From positions 18,478 through 82,477 of the forward strand of contig BDDC01000100.1 of NCBI GenBank assembly GCA_001662425.1: DNA of 64,000 nucleotides. Reading direction: 5' to 3'. The number at the start of each line of letters is the position of its first letter. Position 1 is the first letter of the stretch. The DNA is from Chlamydomonas sphaeroides (lineage: Eukaryota; Chlorophyta; Chlorophyceae; Chlamydomonadales; Chlamydomonadaceae). The translations under genes were made by a program, and so were the position numbers. The notes under the pieces are model-generated. The model was given only the letters and a program-made list of their open reading frames with translations, was not told the origin of the DNA and searched no databases. Positions 51,979 to 64,000 of the stretch are shown piece by piece.

Positions 51979-53559
51979 CCGCCCCAACGGTCAACCGCCG
52001 TGGAGCTGGGATGGGCAGGGGAGGATGAGGACGGGGCGCGGACGAGATTGCTGGATTTGGGGAGGGCTTGGAAGGGGGGCTCATAGACGTGTCGGACGGG
52101 CTATGGCCGCGCGGTGGTGGTCATGTCGGCTGGAGCGGTGCGGCAGGGGCGGCGCCGGCTCCTGGCTGGACCGTCGCGCTGTGCTGGTGCTGCAGGCAGC
52201 GCCCGCCGCTCGCGGAGGCGCGACGGCTGTGCCGGGTCGGCTACGCATCGGTGCCGCGACAATGCGTCGCGCCAGTGGTTGCGTCCGGGGGGTCCCGTGC
52301 CGCCGCCGGCTGCGCTGCGGCGCGCGCAGTGGCGCGGCACCCGTACCGCGGCTGTCGATCAGCCGCCCGGAGCAGTGAGGCGCGCGAGGCGCGAGGGCTC
52401 GACGCCTGGCGGGTTGCTGTGCATGCATGTGAGGAGCGCGAGCGAGCGCACGGCCCTAGGGCGCTGCGGGAATCGCGAAGGGAGCCCTGTGCTGTGGGTT
52501 GCCGGTGAGGTCGCGTGGCGTAGTGGGCCAAGGTGAGGTTGTTTGCCGGGCAGACGCTGGAAGTGGCTGCGCCGATGTGACCTGCCACGCCGAGCTGAGG
52601 AAGGCAGCATAATGTTTGCTAGTACTTGAAGGCCTTCGTGTGCCATCTTCCCTGGCAACTGGAGCTGCTGTTTGGGGTTCTGGCACACAGCTGGCATAAA
52701 AGTCGATCAGCCGCGTACCCCTTGGCCATGGTGACTCGCATACGCACACGATCCAGTACGCATCAGGCCCATCGGCCAGTATGTTTACAGCGCCGCACCC
52801 AACTACCGTGTGCCGTACAATTGTACTGCGGCACCAATGCGGCGCCGGCGCGGGAGCTCCCGCCACACGGCACCAGCGCGCACCCACACCAACGCCGCTC
52901 CAACGGCAGCGGCCTCAGCCGCCCCTAGCCCGCCGCCTAACATGAGTGCCAACAGATACAGTCTAGCCTGGCGTTCCGCAGCGCACAGCACCGTTTAGCT
53001 ACCGCAGCGCCTGGCGTCGCTCTAATGTGCCGCCGGCCTGACGGCGCAACAGTCCTGCCCGCTTTAGGGACGGACTGGGCTCCGAGCCCGAGCCGCAGTT
53101 GCTGCCGCACCATTTAACGACGAGGAGCAGCTACCAGCAGCTCCCGTCCGCCAGGGCAGCGGCAGCGGGGCGGCCGCAGTGGCGGCGCCGCCTCCGCTGC
53201 CGCGCCCTCAACTCCTGCCGCCGAGCCTCCTGCGCAACGGCTCCACAGCGGCACTGCCGGAAGCTGTTGAAGCGCGCGCTTCCTCGCCTCGCGCTGCGCT
53301 GTGCTTTCGGCGCGCGCTGCGCTTGGCGCCCAACAGCGCTGGCCTCCCGCAGCAGCCTGACGCGGCAGCACACCGCTCGACTGGCCACGGCCGCAGCACA
53401 CCGCTCCGCGCTAGCTGCCTTAGGGGTAGCGGTGGCGGTAGCGGCAGCGTGCCTCGCGCTATCTCGCCAACAGGAGGCCAGAGCCTTCATATCAGACCTC
53501 GAGCCAATATAGAAGCCTTGCCACGCGTTGCAGTCATCCAGTCACGGCCTTTGCTGCGC
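51979..53559. other. Intergenic between convergent DAD1 and MBF1
   Basis: Should contain both 3' untranslated regions. A 137-codon plus-strand frame (53099-53512) is Arg/Ala-rich with one hydrophobic segment near its end. It could be a small organelle-targeted protein, but the opposite strand is equally open and no family is recognised, so it is not called as a gene. Confidence 0.45.
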
Positions 53560-54814
53560 CTACTTGCGGAGAACCACGCCGAGCGCACGCGACAGCTTTG
53601 AAAGCACCTGCAGTTGGGGAAGCAGGGCAGACGTGATGCACGACAGATGCTTGAAGAATCGTACAAGCGACCCGCACAGAGGCGCCGGGGCCGGGGGCTG
53701 CGGCAAGAGGACCGAGAAAAGGCCAGCCAGAAGAAGGCTGCGAGTTTGCCACACAGCACCGCTGCCCTACCTGCGGGTTGGGGATGGCCTTGCCCGCCTC
53801 GTACTCTTGAATGACCTGCGGCTTCTCGTTGATGGCCTGCGCGAGGGTGCGGCAATACGGACAGATCGCGTCGATGAGGCGTCGTTGCGCACGGGTTGCT
53901 GCTGAACAAGCCCTGGGTGGCCCTGGCGCGGTGCACAATTGCTAGCCGCAGCTGACGCACTGCCCTCCCCCCGTGATCCCAGAGCCAGCCCTACGTCCAT
54001 GTTCCTTTGCCTGCACACCTGCGCCAGCTGCGCCTGTGTCATCTTCTTTGCCGTACGAGCCTGCACGATCTGGGTCTTGAGCTGCGACGACACGCGCTCG
54101 TCTGCGGAAGGGTAACACCAGGCCGGCAAGACCGCGGCACTTCAGCGTCTGACCGGCACAATGTAGCGCGGAGACCAGATCAAGCCAATGAGGGCGCCTG
54201 CAACCCGGTATATGCAAGACAGGTCGGCAGCCATGGAGACCTGCTGCAAGCGGCCTGCTAACTAGCTATCAGCCGGGGCAGATGCTCACGGTGGAAGTCT
54301 TCCGTCTCCTGCTCGAGCTTCGCAGCTGGCTGCCCAGTGACGGTCTGCTGCGCCGGCTTGTTCTTTCCAGCGTTGACTGTATTGGGGTTTGGTTAGGGCG
54401 GGGAAAGGGGGTTGGGCAGGCGAGTGCGGCCACTCGCCGTGGAGGCCCAGGTGAAGGTCGCAGGCCCACAGCGGCCTGCAGACAAGCTGGCACGACGCGA
54501 CCCCCAAATATACAGCACTTGCTGCAACCAACGATCGGCGCTACGAGCGCTGCAATTCAGGCGAGCTGCGCCAGCGGCAGATCCACATCCGGTCCGCAGC
54601 CACCCACATTTCTGCGACGTCTCGACCGCAGCGCCTGCTCGCCGTGCCTGTGTACACAGAACAGGTGACGTGAGCGAGCTGTGCGGGCCGCGGCGCACCG
54701 ACGCTCGCCGCCCATACGCACCGCGTTCACAGCAGCATCGTCCTTCAGCGCCGCGCCCGTTGGCTGGCGCTTCCTGATCACCACCTGCTCAAAGTCCTGG
54801 CCGTTCATGTTCAT
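53560..54814 (-). CDS. MBF1: Multiprotein bridging factor 1
   Basis: Six exons on the minus strand (54814-54722, 54647-54608, 54376-54290, 54101-54019, 53836-53771, 53607-53560) give 138 residues, the normal MBF1 length. MBF1 is a transcriptional coactivator bridging bZIP-type activators and TBP, and it also acts on stalled ribosomes. The N-terminal MBF1 domain reads QDFEQVVIRKRQPTGAALKDDAAVNA then RRAGAAVETSQKFNAGKNK. The HTH_3/Cro-type domain reads ERVSSQLKTQIVQARTAKKM, TQAQLAQAINEKPQVIQEYE and AGKAIPN, ending in LSRALGVVLRK. Splice phases are continuous: codons TTC and CAC are rebuilt across introns 2 and 3. An alternative ATG lies two codons downstream of the chosen one. Confidence 0.96.
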
Positions 54815-56804
54815 TGTTGCTGGCTTGGTAAAAGCGGAGAAAGGTCTCTTGGTCGCTGTGGCGGGAGGTTGTGAGCTGGATGCCGGGAAGCAATGTTATA
54901 TCAGCAAAGTATGTAAGTGATGGATTTGCAAATCGCGCTTCAGGTCTGGGGCTTGCAATGTGCTGCACCTTCGCGAAGGCCATATGTCCGGTCACGCATA
55001 ACTGCGCCCCGACCCCCGCGTACGCATAATCCGGCTGTACCCCCTACCGCGCGACCTCTGTATTGCGCCCTACTGCTCACCACTCGTGCCGGTGCCCATC
55101 GTGACCTCACTGCCCTACCTCTCAAGCTGTGCATTCGGAGCGCTGCGAGCACCTTCGACACCAACGAGTGGCACGCGAACTAGTAAGTTGGACGCTGCCG
55201 CCAGCGCCAGGCCGCGACGCGACTGCCACCATCCTCGCCGGCGTGCGACCAGGGGCCTGGCTTCGCGCCGCTGACTGTTGCACCCCGGGCAGCTGCAACA
55301 CCCAGCCAAGCCCCCGCCGTGATGTCGCGTCGATGCCAGCGCGGCCGGGGTCGCCGGCGGCGAGGGCAAGTAAGGACGACGCGATGACGTCGCCAGCGCC
55401 GACATCCGTCGCCGCAGCTGGCTAGCACGGCCATCGAGGGGCTGCCGGCGGTACCGTTGGCGCCTGATGGCTGGCACGGCCGGCACTGGGTTCAGGCCGA
55501 GGGAGAGGCAGCGAGTGCTGGCACCTGCCGGCGCGTCGTCTGACGGCGAACGAGGGCCAGCCGGCGCAGCAGCTGGGACAGGGGTATGCGTGGTGCCTGG
55601 CGCCTTGCCGCCATGCGGCCAACCCGGCGTGTTAGGCGAGGGCACGCTGAGGAAGGACAGGCGACAGGGCCCCGTGCGCCCGGCTTGGCTGTGCGGCCTG
55701 GCACTCGTCACAGAAGGAGGCGGGCGGGGCGGGCTGACCCACGGGTTGGCTTCCAGGCGGCTGCACTACCATCCCTTGGCTGGCGTGATGTACTCGCAGA
55801 CGTACTTGAAACGCATGCGACTTATGGAAGTATGCAGTTGCAAGCTCAGCGGTATGCCGTTACCTGCGATGTGGTGTGCGTATCAGTGTATGAGGCCGAG
55901 GTACGCGAGATAAGAACTGCGCGAGATTGAGCGGCCTCGGACCCTTTGGTGGCCTTATTATGCCCGCGTTGCGCAGCAGGGGAGCTCCCCTGTTGCGCAG
56001 CGAATGGGCCAGGTAGCGGGTGTGTGCGGCATGGGGGGCGCCATGTGCCGGCGCCGCCCCTGACCAGAGCCGGGGCAGGGGTTCTCCCCTGGACCGGGCG
56101 GGGCGCTTCTGCTGGACTGCTGCTACGGCGGAGCAGGAACGAAAGGAGGCTTTCAACCGGTTGGGTCAGTGCCAGGAAATCCTGGCGGCGAACATGGATG
56201 TTAAGTAAGATGCGACCGCGGTGAGCGGCGGTACGTACATGCCACCGACAGGCGCGCGACGGTGTGGGCTGATGGGGCTTCGTTCCCAGGCGGCCATCTG
56301 ACAGCACGCCCATACATCCAGCTAATCATTCTAGCAATGCTGTAAATAATTATGCTATTACCATGCGAGTCATGGGCCGAGGGAGTCAAGAGGCTAGACG
56401 TGCGCAGCCTACCTACCATGCAGGCTGTTGTCGGTGCGTGTTGAATGGGATGGGCCGTCCTTGGCTCGAGATTTATTGGGTGTCGCGCGGGTGGCTTGTC
56501 GACCGCCCACGGCGTGTGGGGCCTTGGCGCCATGCGGAGGCGGTGGATGACTGGGGAAGTCGGCGTGGGGTATGTCACAACAACCACCGACTGGCTGCTC
56601 CCTGGCTGCTTTCTGCAGTTCTCTCGAGGCGGGGGCAGGAGCACGTACGCCGGATTGGGCTGCGTTGCAGTGCGCCGGCTGATGGGCGGATGAAACCGTG
56701 CTGCCTGCGCGATGCTTGTTGTCTTCCTGATGGGCGGTGGCCGTGACGCAGGCGACACGCTGCGAAGCATTGCGTTCCCCTGGCGGCGCAGCTGCTGCTG
56801 GCGA

Positions 56805-56860
56805 CGGACGGAGCTAGGACGCGGCGAAACCGCGGACGGAGCTAGGACGCGGCGAAACCG
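56805..56860 (+). repeat. 28-bp perfect tandem duplication
   Basis: CGGACGGAGCTAGGACGCGG plus CGAAACCG, twice in direct succession with no differences. Confidence 0.95.
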
Positions 56861-58248
56861 CGTCGAAACGAAGCCGAAATCCTGTGGCCGGGCATGGGCG
56901 GGTTCGTGGAACGTTGCCCTGCCCGCCGCACATTGCTCGTGACGGGGCGGGGCCGCGGCGCCTGTTGGCACAGCGGTTGAGCCGAGAAGCGCAGCGGGCA
57001 TGATCGTGTGGTGCGGGTATGATGTGGGTATGGTTGTGTGGCGCGTCTTCCCCGCACGTTGCTTGCTCGGGGGCAGGGGGTAGCCAGCGCGCGCAGCGCA
57101 GTGCCGTTTGGCAACACGCGCGGTGCACTGGAAGCAGAGGCCGGCCGTGGCGGGTGGAGGGAGCGCAATCACAGGTTTGTGAGCGGCCTCCGCTCGCTGA
57201 TTCGGTGGTCGGTACGCTGTCCGTCGCGTTGGGACGTGTGTGCGGCGGGGTAAGGATTGAGAAACATTAGCTCGCACACGCCCGCCCAAACGGCAAACCA
57301 AGCTGGCTGGGGGCGACCAGGTGCTGAGTTTGCCTCACCGGGAATCTGGCTTGCGCGATGACATATGGCTCACCATAAGAGAAAGCTGGCCGCCGCGGGC
57401 CGGCCGAAGGTAGTCCGTCGCTCGGAAGTGGAGTGGCACGGTTCAGGTCTGCCATGGCTCAGGACTGCTGGCGCGGTCGAGGACTGGCAGCCCGCACGCC
57501 CAGCTAGTGGCTGCCTAGGCCCCAAGCTGGTTCGGAAGTAGAAAGCTAGTGGCTGCCACCGCCCCAAGCCGGCCGGTGGCTGTTGCTAGCGCTGGTCCTT
57601 GGCACCCAGGGGCCAGCGTGTCCGTTGCAACGACGGAACCATACCCGCCGGCGTCTCCCCCATTCGCCTGGCCGTACCACGGCAACGGATGGGGCAGGCC
57701 CGAGGCAATGGAAGACCAACATCCGGTCGGCGCCTTGCTTTATCTATCGTATGGAGCCGGGGCCCAGTGCCGCCGGCAGCTTTGTCATGACACAGTACGG
57801 ATTCGGCAAGGTAAAGCACGCTACCAGTCTAAATCAGGTGCCAAATGTGCGACGGAAACGGTATTGCTCTAAATGGCAGGAGAGCAACCCGGGAGCGGTG
57901 CGAGTGGCTGTCCGTATTCCTGGCACCAGGGACGCGCCCGAGGTGCAATAGCAGAGCCATGGGGATGGAGGTGTCCCCTCAAAGTGCGGCGCCCGGTGGG
58001 TGGCCGCCCCTCCCGACCGTGCTGTAGCGAAGACACGACGTGTCACGACAGCTTTGGGCACTGCTTGGAATGAGGTCCTGGGGAGAACCCCCCACAATCG
58101 TGAGCCCAGTGCATATCCTGCACCAACGCAAAGGAGTCGTGTTCTTGGAGCTCCACACAATGCGTTGTCGCAAGGGGCGAGGAACGCATGGTGCGTGCGC
58201 TTCCGGTCGTTTCCGGTGAACACTGGGCACAAACCAACATCTGCGCTG

Positions 58249-58255
58249 TATAAAG
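58249..58255 (+). promoter_or_regulatory. TATA-like box, receptor phosphodiesterase
   Basis: TATAAAG about 450 bp before the proposed start codon. It matches the core consensus only; promoter function is inferred. Confidence 0.3.
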
Positions 58256-58708
58256 CAAGTAACAAACATGGAACTGGATCAGAAACCAAACGAGTTCAAG
58301 GGGCCAATGTACTACTTTCGGCTTCAGTTTAGGCAAAGTGTGCGAAGTGTCGTGTTTTTGTGTTTTCGCAACCGCGAAACTTGATCGTATGGTGTGTCAC
58401 GTTTACCATAATTCATCACGGTCGGCAACATCAGCTACATGACTTAACGCCGTTGCAATCGAAGTCACTACCGTACGTGAGCTTCACCGATGACCAGCCG
58501 CCCGTCAGTTCTCTTGCAGCAACGTAGCAGCAACAGGACAACCGACTCGAATACGTTGCGCACGCATGCATGCACTCATCTCTTGTACGCGGTCAGCAGG
58601 GGAGACATAATTTGCCTAGCCCTCGCGGCACCGTAAACTTCTACCGGCGATACGCGCATCGTGTTTCTGTGTTGTACTGAACCACAGCTAGCCAGGAAAC
58701 AGTGCAAC

Positions 58709-61700
58709 ATGGGCAAGGCAAGCGCATGCCAAGCAAGGCAGGCAGTGGACGCCAGTCTCGTGGCGGATGCTTACCGAGCATCATCCTTGTGTCTTGCTAT
58801 GCTGCAGAGCTTGAGCGCCATCGTGCAACATGCACCGACCGTGCTGGTTTTGCCGTTTTTAACTTTCACAGTCCTGTGCACGCTGAGCGTGTGGGGTGTA
58901 AGTCGTGCTGCGCACGCCGTGGCACAACAGGAGCAGGTGCGGTCTCGCTTGACGGAAGCTCACCAAAAGAGCGTACGTGTCAACTCGCTCGGCGGCACGC
59001 TCCCGGCGGCTCTCCTGCAGGACAAGGCGTTCTTCATCGCTACTCAGGTTGCTGCGAGGTACCGCAATCGCCTGACTGCGGCAGTGGCTCCGGTGCAAGT
59101 TCTCTCTGCAATGCTGGAGGACAGCGCACGGGACAATGACGACGTCGCACTGTTTTTCAACGCAACCGCGCCGGCCCTGCTCATGACGGTGAGCACAACA
59201 CGTGAAGGCAATTGGGGGCCTTGACACCATCGTTGCGGAGTCCAGACTGGAGCCGCTGGGCCCCGGGCGCAAGGGTAATCGGTCCGAGTGTGCCGCCGGG
59301 TACCTGACAATCGCCGTTTCTTTCTTATACGAGCATCTCCTTCTACGTTATCACAGCCCTTCACCTTTTCGCTTTTGCAACCCCCATTCAAGGCGCTGCC
59401 TGGCGCCATCAGCGCCTTGCTGCTGATGCCTGGGGGCGTCATCAGCATGGCGGCGCCGCTGACCGGGAACGAGCGATTGCTGGGCGTGGATGTGTTCTCA
59501 GGTACACATGTATGCACGACGATGCGCGTTCTATGGCTCATGGTCGATTGCACACGCATGAAGATGCCGGCGGGCCGGGGCGTGCATCCTAGCTAGCTAT
59601 CTAGCCAGCCATCGGCGGCCTCTCAAACACCCACCCCGCAGCGCTGCAACCCCTTTCGAACGGTCTGGAAGCCTTCGCCCGCTTCTTCGGTGTGATACCT
59701 GCTTCCTAGCTAGCAGCAGCGTCCCAGTTAGCTGCGCCCCCAGTAGTCGTGATGAATGCCGCCCCGACGAGCACGGACGGGCACTGACGGGCACTGCCTC
59801 ACGTGCCTTGCCCTGCCCCTACAATCTGCAGCACCAGACAACGACACCTTTAAGGTCGCAGCGCAACATGCAGCTAGAAGCTCCCATCTGGCCCTAGATG
59901 GCCCGATGTTGCCACGGGCTGCTGCTGCTGCCGCCGATGGCTCCGGCGCCGGCGAGCTCTTGGTTGTGAGCAAGGCGATCCACGTCCCGGCATCGTCGGT
60001 CGACGGCCGACAGCGGCTCCGGCCGCCGGAGGAGCCCAACCCGGCGTGCGGTGCTATCTGTCGAGTCAACGACACGAGCGGAACCGTCTTCTGGGGCTTT
60101 GTGAGACTGGGCTCGGGACGCAACGCCTAGCGCCGGGCGTGTGGGCTGAGGCAGCCGCGCAACATCTCGTCAGCCCTGCCTGCGCCGGGCTCACGACGCC
60201 ATGGTCTTTGGCTATGAATGATGCTCTGCACGTGCGTCTCTGACGCGAACACGTCCGTGGCCAGGCACCGCCACACACACGCCGCGCTGCCTCCCGCCCG
60301 CAGGTGAGCGCAATAGTGGCGCTCGACGTGCTAGGCAGCCGCGCCTCCAGCCTGGCGTTCGGCACGCCCTCCATGGCCTCGCCCTTTGCGGGCCTGGAGG
60401 AGGTGGACCTGCGCTACGAGCTGCTCGCGCCGGGGCCGGGGCCGGGGTCAGCCATGGTGCGCGTGGCGGCCAGCCCCAAGCCGCCCCACGGCTTGGTGGT
60501 GGAGGCGCGGCTGGAGCTCATGTCGGACGTCGAGGTGGGGACAAGCGGCGAGCACTGCATCGATGTCGTATCTGCTGCTGTAACTCGGCACACTGCGCTG
60601 GCAACGCGCTTTGCGACCTTCACTGACTCTCCAGGCAAATAGCTAGCTTCACCGGCTTGGGACCGAGGGCAGATATCGCACGCCTGACCTCACCGCTCAT
60701 CTCCCCACCTCCCTCCGCACCCTTCGCCAGTGGGTGCTGCGCGCCAGCTCCCACAGCGGCCACTGGATGCCGGCGTGGTTCGGTGGGGTGGTGGCGGCCG
60801 TGGTGGTGGCGTCACTCGCCATAGCACTGCTGGCCTTCGGCGTCCTCGTCTCGCGGTACGCCGCTGGGCCAGGCTCGGGCTGGGCGGGGCTCGTTCCACA
60901 TTGCCCGCCTTCGCCATCCGCTCGCTGCTGGCCGTGGCGCGCCCGGACCCGCCCGGATCCATCGTGCCCCATCGTGGGCCAGCCTGACTGTGCGCGCTCC
61001 TGCCTGGTGTCCCCTGAGTCAGACGCCGCACGCCTCCCCGCCCGCAGGAGCCGCAACTCCATGCTGCTGCGCCTGCTGCTGCCGGCCAACCTGATCGAAG
61101 ACCTCAAATCCCACGACATGCAGGCGCTGGTGCCCCGGCAGGAGTCGCAGGGTGAGCGGCCGCCACGCCAGGCTATGTCCGGCTATGTCCGGCGACTGGA
61201 CTCGAGCAGCAAACCCGTCACTCCGCTCGGTCTGGCGCTGCATGAGTAGCTGTACGCGCCCAACCTCTAGGCCTGCACCGCCCGAGTACAGCCAGCCTTG
61301 GTACGGAGCCCCGGAAGCAAGGCCTCCGCGTGGCTGCTCAGCCGCACTGCCCACACTCCAGCGTTAGCAGATGTTGCCTAGTACGTGGCGCGTGGAAGGG
61401 GTCAGATGAGTTCTAATGCAGCAGCGGACGACGGGCCGACTCGCTGATATGGGGGCGCGGGGACCCCCAATGAGGGCCCCCACAACCCACATGCCTGTCT
61501 GGTCAGATTGCATGTCACGAACCTTTTTTGCGCCCCCTTCCCCCGCTCGCTCCACTCCTCGGGACCATTCGCAGCCGACACGGGCGCCGAGCTGCTGTCC
61601 CAGCTGCTGGCGGGTTTGCTGCAGGGCGCGGCGCCCGACCTGCGGGATGTGGTGCTGCTGCGGACGCTGCTTGCCCGGGGCCAGGACCTGCATCGCCCGC

Positions 61701-63786
61701 TCAACCTGGGAGGGCGCCTGAAGGAGGCGCACCTGGATGTGGGTCGGGACTCGAGTTCTCCCAAGGCTTCGGGCGCTGCCGCAGCGCCATACATTGCCCG
61801 CTCTGCGCCCGTGCCGCTCCAGGGCTCTGAACCCGCTTTCTCCTGCTCCGCCTGCACGCCCCCTCCCCTTGCACTGCCACGCAGTCGGACGTCGCCGGCG
61901 CGCTAGCACGCCAGCTGGGCGACTCGGGCACGAGCTCTGGCTTCCTCCGCGGCTTTCGTCCCGACACGGCCAGCAGCGGCGCTGGCTCGGAGCCGCAGCC
62001 GGAGCTGTATGATCGCCCGTCGGTCCCCCACACCCCGTGTCAGCTGCGCCTGCCCGAGGTCGAGCTTCACGACGGCCTCGCGCTGATTCTTTGGGGCCAG
62101 CCCCAGGAGCTGGTCTCAGCCTCATGCCTTGGAGACGACGACGCGGCGCTGGCCCTCGCCATGGACTCGACTGCCTCAGGCGCCGGCACCGGCACTACCA
62201 ACACGAAGTTGCGCATTGCGACCATGCTCGGCGGCGCTAGCGAGCGCTCGGCATTGGCTTCTACGCAGCGCTCCCCGAGGGCGGCCTCATACAACGCGCG
62301 GCCAAGCGGCCTGGAGGTGCCTCTCAGTGGCCCCAGCGGGATCTTCCTCCGGCTCGCGGACGTTTCGGCTGGCGGCGACGCTGGCGGCGCGCCGCCGGCG
62401 CCATCGCCGTCGCCGCGGTGGCTGGCCGGCCTCGTTTCAACGTCGTCGTTTGCGCGCTGGCAGGAGCCGGGGACGCCGTCCGAGGGCGCCGGAGGAAAGG
62501 TCCCGGTCAGCACCGCCAGTCACAGGCGCAGCCAGCTGTGTGTGGCGTCGCCGCCAGCGGCCGACGCGGCCCGAGACTCGGCCGGTCTCATGGGCCGCAC
62601 TCGGTCGATGTCGGTTCTGCTCGGTGCGCAGGCGGCAGCGGCTGTGCGGGTGCAGGCTGGCGCTGCGGCGGGACTGGGCACTCGGCCCCCTTCGGCAGGC
62701 AATGCGACGGGACTGCGCACTCCGCCGCTGCTGACCGGCGGCGCCCGCGCTTGTGCGGCGCCCCGCCCGATGCCGCCGATGATGGAGACGGTGAGAGCTA
62801 GCCGCAACCGTGTGCAGCCATCTCTGCGTCGCGCTGCGCTCCGCGCACACGTCTGTTTACAAACGCATACACGTGTGGGGTTCTGTTCTACGTTACATAT
62901 ATGATAGATGCCGGTTGCGGAGGGACTTCCTGTGTGTACCCGCCGGAAGTGAAACACGGCCTCCATGTCGCCTCCTACCTCAGGTGGAGCGCCTGCTGGC
63001 GTCGGCTGAGGGCGCCTGGCAGTACGACAGCTGGGCGCTGGCAGAGGCCAGTGGCGGGCGGCCGGTGTCGTGCCTGGGCTTCTACCTGATCAGCCGCCAA
63101 GGCCTCATCCAATGCCTGGGGCTGGACCCGGGGCGGCTAGCAAGGTGCGTGTGGCTCCTTTGGTGCGTGCGAGACTGCCGGCTGCCACTCACATTCGGAT
63201 TCACATAAATGCCCAAAACCGCCAACCTCCGCCAGGCTGCTGCTGCAGCTGGAGGCGGGCTATCGGCCCGAGGTGCCCTACCACAACGCCACCCACGCCG
63301 CGGACGTGACGCGCTCGCTGCACGGCCTGCTGCAGGTCAGGGAGGGGGTAGGAGGGGCAAGGGGAAGGGGAAGGGAAGGCGGGGGATGGAGAGGGGCAAC
63401 GGGTGGCTGATGAGGAAGATACTCTTGTGCCCTGGACTGACTGCGCGGCGCTTGGTGCCCGGACCACATCCTCCTCCTATTGCAGGGCGGTGGCGTGGCG
63501 GCGGCCCTGGGCCTGGAGCCGCTGGCGCTGCTGGGGGCCTACATGGCGGCGGTGGGTGGGCGAAGGAAGCAGGGGGTGGCAGCCAGCCAGGAATAATTCC
63601 TAGTGGGCGCGTGAGCGAACCCGTGGCTGGCCGCCTCACAACGGTTGAACCCAAATTTATTGAGCCCCAACCACCAACCGCCTCCAGATCGTGCACGACC
63701 TGGCCCACCCCGGCGTCACGGGCGACTTCCTGGTGGCCACCAGCCACCCCCTGGCGCTGCGCTACAACGACAGGTCGCCGCTTGAG
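58709..63786 (+). CDS. CHASE-domain transmembrane cyclic-nucleotide phosphodiesterase (3' end missing)
   Basis: Twelve phase-consistent exons (58709-59188, 59393-59501, 59832-60100, 60304-60534, 60731-60855, 61048-61151, 61575-61738, 61885-62790, 62984-63144, 63236-63335, 63486-63551, 63688-63786) give 938 residues before the terminal gap. A first membrane segment lies at about 43-64. An extracytoplasmic CHASE-type sensor follows, with LPGAISALLLMPGGVISMAAPLTGNE, GVDVF, LDGPMLPR, VSKAIHVP and GTVFWGFVSAIVALDVL. The second membrane segment is at about 380-403. A 300-residue low-complexity linker (exon 8) leads to a class I phosphodiesterase domain with YHNATHAADV (865-874) and HDLAHPGVTGDFL (from 908) and ALRYNDRSPLE. 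The metal-binding His and Asp seen so far are intact. It likely hydrolyses cAMP or cGMP in response to an external ligand. The start could be an upstream in-frame ATG at 58661. Confidence 0.85.
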
Positions 63787-63881
63787 GTGCGTGCGTGAGG
63801 GCCCGGGAAGGGCGTGGTCCTGGCAAAAGCGGCGCGTGCTTATGCATTGAGGTGCACATAGATGGTCGGCGGGCGGCCTGA

Positions 63882-64000
63882 NNNNNNNNNNNNNNNNNNN
63901 NNNNNNNNNNNNNNNNNNNNNNNNNNNNNNNNNNNNNNNNNNNNNNNNNNNNNNNNNNNNNNNNNNNNNNNNNNNNNNNNNNNNNNNNNNNNNNNNNNNN
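63882..64000. other. Assembly gap to window end
   Basis: Undetermined bases that remove the rest of the phosphodiesterase catalytic domain. Confidence 0.97.

Larger units (their letters stand above)
54815..58708. other. Intergenic, no convincing gene
   Basis: About 3.9 kb between MBF1 and the receptor phosphodiesterase. It contains a 28-bp tandem duplication (56805-56860). A short plus-strand stretch ending at 56208 (reading AEQERKEAFNRLGQCQEIL before a TAA) looks protein-like but has no start or family. 58320-58700 is less GC-rich and probably holds the phosphodiesterase promoter. Confidence 0.5.

Noticed and set aside
53099..53512. 137-codon frame with transit-peptide-like N-terminus and one hydrophobic segment
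   Set aside because: The complementary strand is equally open and similar in composition; no family recognised.

Overview
This window reads as nuclear DNA of a green alga, most likely a chlorophycean (Chlamydomonas/Haematococcus-like) species. Coding DNA is very GC-rich with G/C at third positions. Genes are split by many introns with GTGCGT/GTGAGT-type donors and C-rich ...CAG acceptors. Intergenic DNA and introns are full of microsatellites and GC-driven spurious open frames. The protein set is plant-like: a calcium-dependent protein kinase with four EF-hands, a plant-type sphinganine C4-hydroxylase, MBF1, DAD1 and SPF30. The species cannot be fixed from the sequence alone. Four assembly gaps are present (17839-17848, 33492-33881, 49996-50349, 63882-64000).

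Layout: a five-exon cyclin (1089-3044, +); a single-exon sphinganine C4-hydroxylase (6225-7115, +); a weakly supported gene of unknown function (12974-14638, +); a 1.28-kb pogo-like DNA transposon with TA target duplication carrying a broken transposase (17415-18694); a plant/algal membrane protein of unknown function (22854-25697, -); divergently from it, a 13-exon CDPK (26579-33124, +) whose third intron holds a 560-bp GTGC tetranucleotide array; two divergent paralogous cyclin-fold genes (36921-38042 and 42067-43284, both -); the splicing factor SPF30/SMNDC1 (45141-49680, -); divergently, the oligosaccharyltransferase subunit DAD1 (50795-51978, +); MBF1 (53560-54814, -); and the 5' part of a membrane receptor joining a CHASE sensor domain to a class I cyclic-nucleotide phosphodiesterase (from 58709, +), which runs into the terminal gap.

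The genes do not form an operon or pathway. Common themes are signalling (Ca2+ via CDPK, cyclic nucleotides via CHASE-PDE), cell-cycle-type proteins (three cyclin-fold loci), ER functions (sphingoid base hydroxylation, N-glycosylation) and housekeeping RNA factors. Exon models were built by eye from reading frame, splice consensus, phase continuity and family similarity. They are consistent in phase throughout, but no transcript data were available.

The observations most worth following up are the CHASE-PDE fusion, the pair of alga-type cyclin-fold paralogues, the relic duplicate of a kinase exon inside the CDPK gene, the internally deleted pogo element, and the duplicated 3' splice site in the splicing-factor gene.
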